Of a stretch of DNA of 64,000 nt, positions 60,799-64,000 are shown one piece after another (position 1 is the first letter of the stretch; each line of letters starts with the position of its first letter). The translations under genes were made by a program, and so were the position numbers. Origin of the DNA: CAVQGZ01 sp942491665 (GTDB taxonomy: Bacteria; Actinomycetota; Actinomycetes; Jiangellales; Jiangellaceae); NCBI GenBank assembly GCA_942491665.1, contig CALOBR010000020.1, positions 310,001-374,000 on the forward strand, given 5' to 3'. The notes beneath the pieces are model-generated. The model was given only the letters and a program-made list of their open reading frames with translations, did no database searches and was not told where the DNA came from.

Positions 60799-62196
60799 CT
60801 ACCTGCGCAACCACCTCGGACGCGACCGCATCGTCGTCACGGCACGCTCCACCTCCGGCGAGCGCTGCGTGGCCCGCATGCGCCACCGACGACGGGGCGA
60901 AGCAGACCTCGTGGCGACGATGCCGGTCGCGCCGCGGACGGTCACGGCGCCGGCGACGAAGGCGGCCAGCCCGGCTAGCGAGATGCCGGCGGGCCCGGCC
61001 GTCAGCCCGGTGAGCGTCAGCGCGACCATCCCGGCGGCGAGCAGCGTGACGCCCGCGCCGAGGGCGATCAGGCGGCGACGGGTCTGCGGCACCGGGTCGA
61101 CAATCGGCGTCACCCACTCGAAGCGTCGCACGCCCCGCACGATGAGCAGCAGCACCGCCGAGCACACCAGGTACCAGAGCGGACGCTGCCACCACCACGT
61201 GGTGCTCAACGGCGCCGCGGCGCTGACCAGACCGGTGACCCAGAACGCCAGCGCGGCGACGAGCGCCGCGACCATGTGCCACAGGTACAGCGACATCGCT
61301 ACCAGGTTCACCGCGACGACACCCGTCCACACCCGTGGGTTCTCGCACCAGCGACGTACCCGGTGCCGCAGCAGCAGCACGATGCCGAGCTGGGCCATCG
61401 CCAGGGCGAGCAGCGCGGACGAGGGCGGGCCGTTGTTCTGGATCTCCTCGCCCACCGCGGCAAGCATGCTGACCGGGTAGGGCCCCACAACCACCAGCAG
61501 CACCAGCGCCACAGCGCCGACGACGACCAGCGTCGGCGCGAGCCACGGCAACTCCAGCAGTCGTCCGCTGCGCCAGGCGACCCCTGCGGCGTAGACACCG
61601 AGCCAGAACAGCGGGTAGGTCAGCAGGCCGATGGGCACGCCGCCGATGTTGGCGAGCAGGTCCACCACCACGCAGGCCGTCAGCAGCCCGGCCGGCACGC
61701 GCAGCCCCCACCGCCGCTCGGCGTCGATCAGCCACGGCGTGGTGGCCGACACAACGAGGTACACGGCGAGGAACCACAGCGGCAGGCCGACGATGGTCAG
61801 CGCTAGGTCGACCGTCGCGTCGTCCGCGCCCGCCCACCGCGTGGCCATCGACGCCGTGGTGGCCACGGTCAGGAGCACGAGGCTGGGGACGACCAGCCGC
61901 CAGACACGCGCGCCGACCCAACCCAGGCGGCTGACCTCGGGCCTGCGCGCCGTCCACGAGGCCGCGTTCGCGTATCCGCCCACGACGAAGAAGAGGGGCA
62001 TCACCTGGAAGAACCACGTCAGCCACGGGGCTGGCGGCCAGATCTCCAGCAGGTTGCGCCCGTCGAGGCGTCCGGCGTCGTCGAGGAGTGCGAACGCGAG
62101 CCAGTGCCCGGCGATGACGGTGAGGATCGCGAACGCGCGATAGGCGTCGATCGAACGCTCACGCTCGCGGATCGCGCCCAGCGCTGGGGCCGACAT
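60799..62196 (-). CDS. Acyltransferase 3 family membrane protein
   Basis: This is an integral membrane acyltransferase with about 465 residues and ten or more hydrophobic segments. It begins ERERSIDAYRAFAILTVIAGHWLAFAL, which carries the conserved Arg and the catalytic-type His, and PLFFVVGGYANAASW follows. Such enzymes O-acylate cell-wall glycans or lipids using acyl-CoA. The C-terminus is basic. The frame is open up to 62502 but would run through tRNA-Arg and lacks family sequence, so I start at the ATG at 62196. No ribosome-binding site is evident there, and a GTG slightly upstream is possible. Confidence 0.85.
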   Translation of the reverse strand: MSAPALGAIRERERSIDAYRAFAILTVIAGHWLAFALLDDAGRLDGRNLLEIWPPAPWLTWFFQVMPLFFVVGGYANAASWTARRPEVSRLGWVGARVWRLVVPSLVLLTVATTASMATRWAGADDATVDLALTIVGLPLWFLAVYLVVSATTPWLIDAERRWGLRVPAGLLTACVVVDLLANIGGVPIGLLTYPLFWLGVYAAGVAWRSGRLLELPWLAPTLVVVGAVALVLLVVVGPYPVSMLAAVGEEIQNNGPPSSALLALAMAQLGIVLLLRHRVRRWCENPRVWTGVVAVNLVAMSLYLWHMVAALVAALAFWVTGLVSAAAPLSTTWWWQRPLWYLVCSAVLLLIVRGVRRFEWVTPIVDPVPQTRRRLIALGAGVTLLAAGMVALTLTGLTAGPAGISLAGLAAFVAGAVTVRGATGIVATRSASPRRRWRMRATQRSPEVERAVTTMRSRPRWLRR

Positions 62197-62470
62197 ACCG
62201 ACGATGGTGACCGATGGCGCGGCGCTCGTCACCTCGGCTGCCTGGGTTGCGCCAGGGACGCGCCGCTCAGCCGGACCTTCGTCGAAACTGGCGCTTGCCG
62301 CCCGACCTGCCTGCGTGTTGTGCAGTGCTGAGTCGCCCTCCGGGTGCAGCCGGTCGTTCTTCTGCCGTGCCGACTTGGCCTCGAGAGCGCCTGCGCCCGC
62401 GGCGAGGGCTCGCGCGGGACGTCCAACCTGCCAGGCAACGTGCCGTGCTCGTGGGGTAGCCGCCGCGTGG
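62197..62470. other. Intergenic region upstream of the acyltransferase
   Basis: About 270 bases between the acyltransferase start and tRNA-Arg. It presumably holds the acyltransferase promoter and leader on the minus strand. I see no gene with a ribosome-binding site, no strong hairpin and no repeat. Confidence 0.5.
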
Positions 62471-62543
62471 CGCCCCCGGCAGGATTCGAACCTGCGGCAC
62501 ACGGTTTAGGAAACCGTTGCTCTATCCCCTGAGCTACGGGGGC
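62471..62543 (-). tRNA. tRNA-Arg (anticodon CCU)
   Basis: The minus strand gives acceptor GCCCCCG/CGGGGGC with discriminator G, D-arm GCTCAGGGGATAGAGC, anticodon stem ACGGT/ACCGT with loop TTCCTAA (anticodon CCT), and T-arm GCAGG-TTCGAAT-CCTGC. CCA is not encoded. Confidence 0.93.
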
Positions 62544-62647
62544 GTGCTGACCAGCCCGAGCAGTCTAGGCGGGCCAGAATCGAGGTCCACTCGGCGCGAG
62601 GTTGCGCGGCCCGCTACCGTGCCGCGCAACCAGTTGGGGAGGGACCG

Positions 62648-64000
62648 ATGTCGTCCACGATGCAGGAGCGCATGGGGGCTTTCGACGCCGTCATGTGGAA
62701 TGTCGAAGAAGACCCGGTGCTGCGGTCGGTGATCGTCGCGATGATGGTGCTGGACAAGGCACCAGACATCGACGCCGCCCGGGACCGCATCGAGCGCATG
62801 ACCCTGGCGGTGCCCAAGCTGCGCCAGCGAGTCGTGGGAAACCCGGTGTCGCTTGTTCCACCGCGCTGGGAGTTCGACCCCAACTTCGACCTGACCTACC
62901 ACCTGCGCTGGGTGGCGGCGCCGCGCAAGGACCGCACGTTGCGCCCGGCCCTCAACCACGCGCAGACGATGGCCGAGCAGGACTTCGACCGCAAGCGTCC
63001 CCTCTGGGAGATGACGCTGATGACGGGGCTCCCGCGAGGACAGGCAGCGCTCATCATCAAGATCCACCACGCCATCACCGACGGTATGGGCGGGCTCGCG
63101 ATGGGGGCGGCGATGCTCGACCTCGCTCGGGACACCGACGTCGACCTGGGTGACAAGCCCAGCGCCCCGAGTGCTGAGGCGTTGGGGTTGTCAGGGAGGC
63201 TGTCCAGCGGCGTCTCGTACGAGGCCAAGCGGTTCGCGACCACGTCCATGGCGGCTGTGACTGGGCTCGGCGACCTCGCGCTGCGCACAGTGAAAGACCC
63301 CCGGGGCGCGGCGGGTGACGCAGCGGCCTTCGTGTCGTCGGCGGGCCGGCTTCTCGCACCCGCCGGGGTGCCGGAGAGCCCGCTGATGACCGCCCGCTCG
63401 CTGTCGGGCTACTTCGACTACTTCGAGGCGCCCTTCGGCGACGTCAAGAAGGCAGCCAAGGCCAACGGCGGGACGATCAACGACGCCTTCATGACCGTCG
63501 TCACCCGTGGGCTGCACAGGTACCACATGCGCCACGGAGGTGCGGTGCCCGGCCTACGGGTCAATATGCCGATCAACCTGCGCACGGGCACCGAGGACGC
63601 CAACGGCGGCAACCGCTGGGTTCCGGCGCGCGTGATTCTTCCGGTGGACGAGCCGGACGCCAGCCAGCACATGAAGGTGCTCCACCCGCTGCTGCGGCAG
63701 GCCGCGACCGAGCCGGCCCTCATGCTGTCCGACCAGGTGTACCGGCTGCTCGTGCGGATGCCCACGTCGGCATCGACCGCGCTGTCGGCCGGGCTGATGA
63801 AAGGCACCGACTTCGCCGCCACCAACCTGCCCGGCCCGCCGATCCCGGTGTACTTCTCCGGCGCCGAGGTGACGGCGTTGCTTCCGTTCGCGCCGCGTGG
63901 GGGCGCAGCGCTCAACGTGGCGATGATCACCTACAACGGCAAGGCGGAGTTCGCCATCAACATCGACGAGCGCGCCGTGGAGAACCCGACCGAGCTGGTG
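62648..64000 (+). CDS. WS/DGAT wax ester synthase/diacylglycerol acyltransferase (3' end missing)
   Basis: This enzyme esterifies diacylglycerol or fatty alcohols with acyl-CoA to make storage lipids. The 451 codons seen are open to the window edge. The N-terminal domain has the catalytic IIKIHHAITDGMGGLAMG (HHxxxDG). Other family segments are WEFDPNFDLTYHLRWVAAP, DRKRPLWEMTLMTGLP, NGGTINDAFMTVVTRGLHRY, VNMPINLRTG, GGNRWVPARVILPV and TNLPGPPIPVYFSGA. The ATG at 62648 has GGGGAGGG five bases upstream, and TACCGT at 62613-62618 is a likely -10. Homologues are about 460-480 residues, so little is missing. Confidence 0.92.
   Translation, partial: MSSTMQERMGAFDAVMWNVEEDPVLRSVIVAMMVLDKAPDIDAARDRIERMTLAVPKLRQRVVGNPVSLVPPRWEFDPNFDLTYHLRWVAAPRKDRTLRPALNHAQTMAEQDFDRKRPLWEMTLMTGLPRGQAALIIKIHHAITDGMGGLAMGAAMLDLARDTDVDLGDKPSAPSAEALGLSGRLSSGVSYEAKRFATTSMAAVTGLGDLALRTVKDPRGAAGDAAAFVSSAGRLLAPAGVPESPLMTARSLSGYFDYFEAPFGDVKKAAKANGGTINDAFMTVVTRGLHRYHMRHGGAVPGLRVNMPINLRTGTEDANGGNRWVPARVILPVDEPDASQHMKVLHPLLRQAATEPALMLSDQVYRLLVRMPTSASTALSAGLMKGTDFAATNLPGPPIPVYFSGAEVTALLPFAPRGGAALNVAMITYNGKAEFAINIDERAVENPTELV

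Noticed and set aside
62197..62502. N-terminal extension of the acyltransferase through the tRNA region
   Set aside because: It would run across tRNA-Arg and reads as Arg/Ala-rich noise. Family similarity begins after the ATG at 62196.

Overview
The window is high-GC DNA with dense, overlapping genes, many GTG starts and start codons placed directly behind a TANNNT -10 element. It comes from an actinomycete. From 13 kb to 51 kb the gene content and order match, with inversions and insertions, the Mycobacterium tuberculosis Rv0985c-Rv1026 neighbourhood (mscL, ruc, 5-FCL, galU, moeA1, rimJ, PMT, rsmI, metG, tatD, rpfB, rsmA, ispE, pth, rplY, prs, glmU, mfd, mazG, eno, ftsB, DUF501, ppx). This is recalled from family knowledge, not searched. 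The order is not specific enough to name a genus. No rRNA, insertion sequence, phage or CRISPR array was seen.

Region 1 (1-8.4 kb) is a cell-envelope galactan block on the minus strand: an LCP-type ligase, a GlfT1-like transferase, another GT2, glf, glfT2 and the Wzm/Wzt exporter. The genes overlap by a few bases. The first 1.5 kb carries several compensating frame breaks in wzm, wzt and the neighbouring gene, which look like consensus errors or decay. Region 2 (8.5-13 kb) holds a DUF4287 protein, a YccA/Bax-inhibitor membrane protein and two paralogous secreted EEP-fold hydrolases, one carrying four tandem N-terminal beta-domains.

Region 3 (13-33 kb) is mostly housekeeping: tRNA-Leu, def, an ACT protein, UDG, ppx, DUF501, ftsB, eno, an amidohydrolase, mazG, a SurA-like lipoprotein, a GH3 NagZ-like enzyme, mfd, pth, rplY, prs, glmU, tRNA-Gln and TetR/MarR regulators. 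Upstream of the GH3 gene lies the last 38 codons of a sugar ABC permease, followed by a 114-bp imperfect palindrome. This looks like a deletion scar. Region 4 (32-42 kb) holds ispE, rsmA, two tandem RpfB-type factors with nearly identical 3' ends, tatD, metG, and rsmI/PMT transcribed divergently from overlapping -10 boxes.

Region 5 (42-51 kb) holds tRNA-Ala, the GlpR/SepX-RimJ-Glp division module, galU, 5-FCL, a penicillin-acylase family Ntn hydrolase, an FmdB/Ruc-like chaperone behind a CIRCE (HrcA) operator, a SAF protein and mscL. Region 6 (51-64 kb) starts with a 1403-residue DUF4011/helicase/nuclease/DUF3320 protein in which every catalytic motif I can read is degenerate. Then come pfkB, a small unknown gene, and a signalling cluster (histidine kinase, OmpR-type regulator, small membrane protein, atypical Ser/Thr kinase, secreted Arg/Ser/Asp-rich protein). 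The window ends with an acyltransferase-3, tRNA-Arg and a WS/DGAT gene cut by the window edge.
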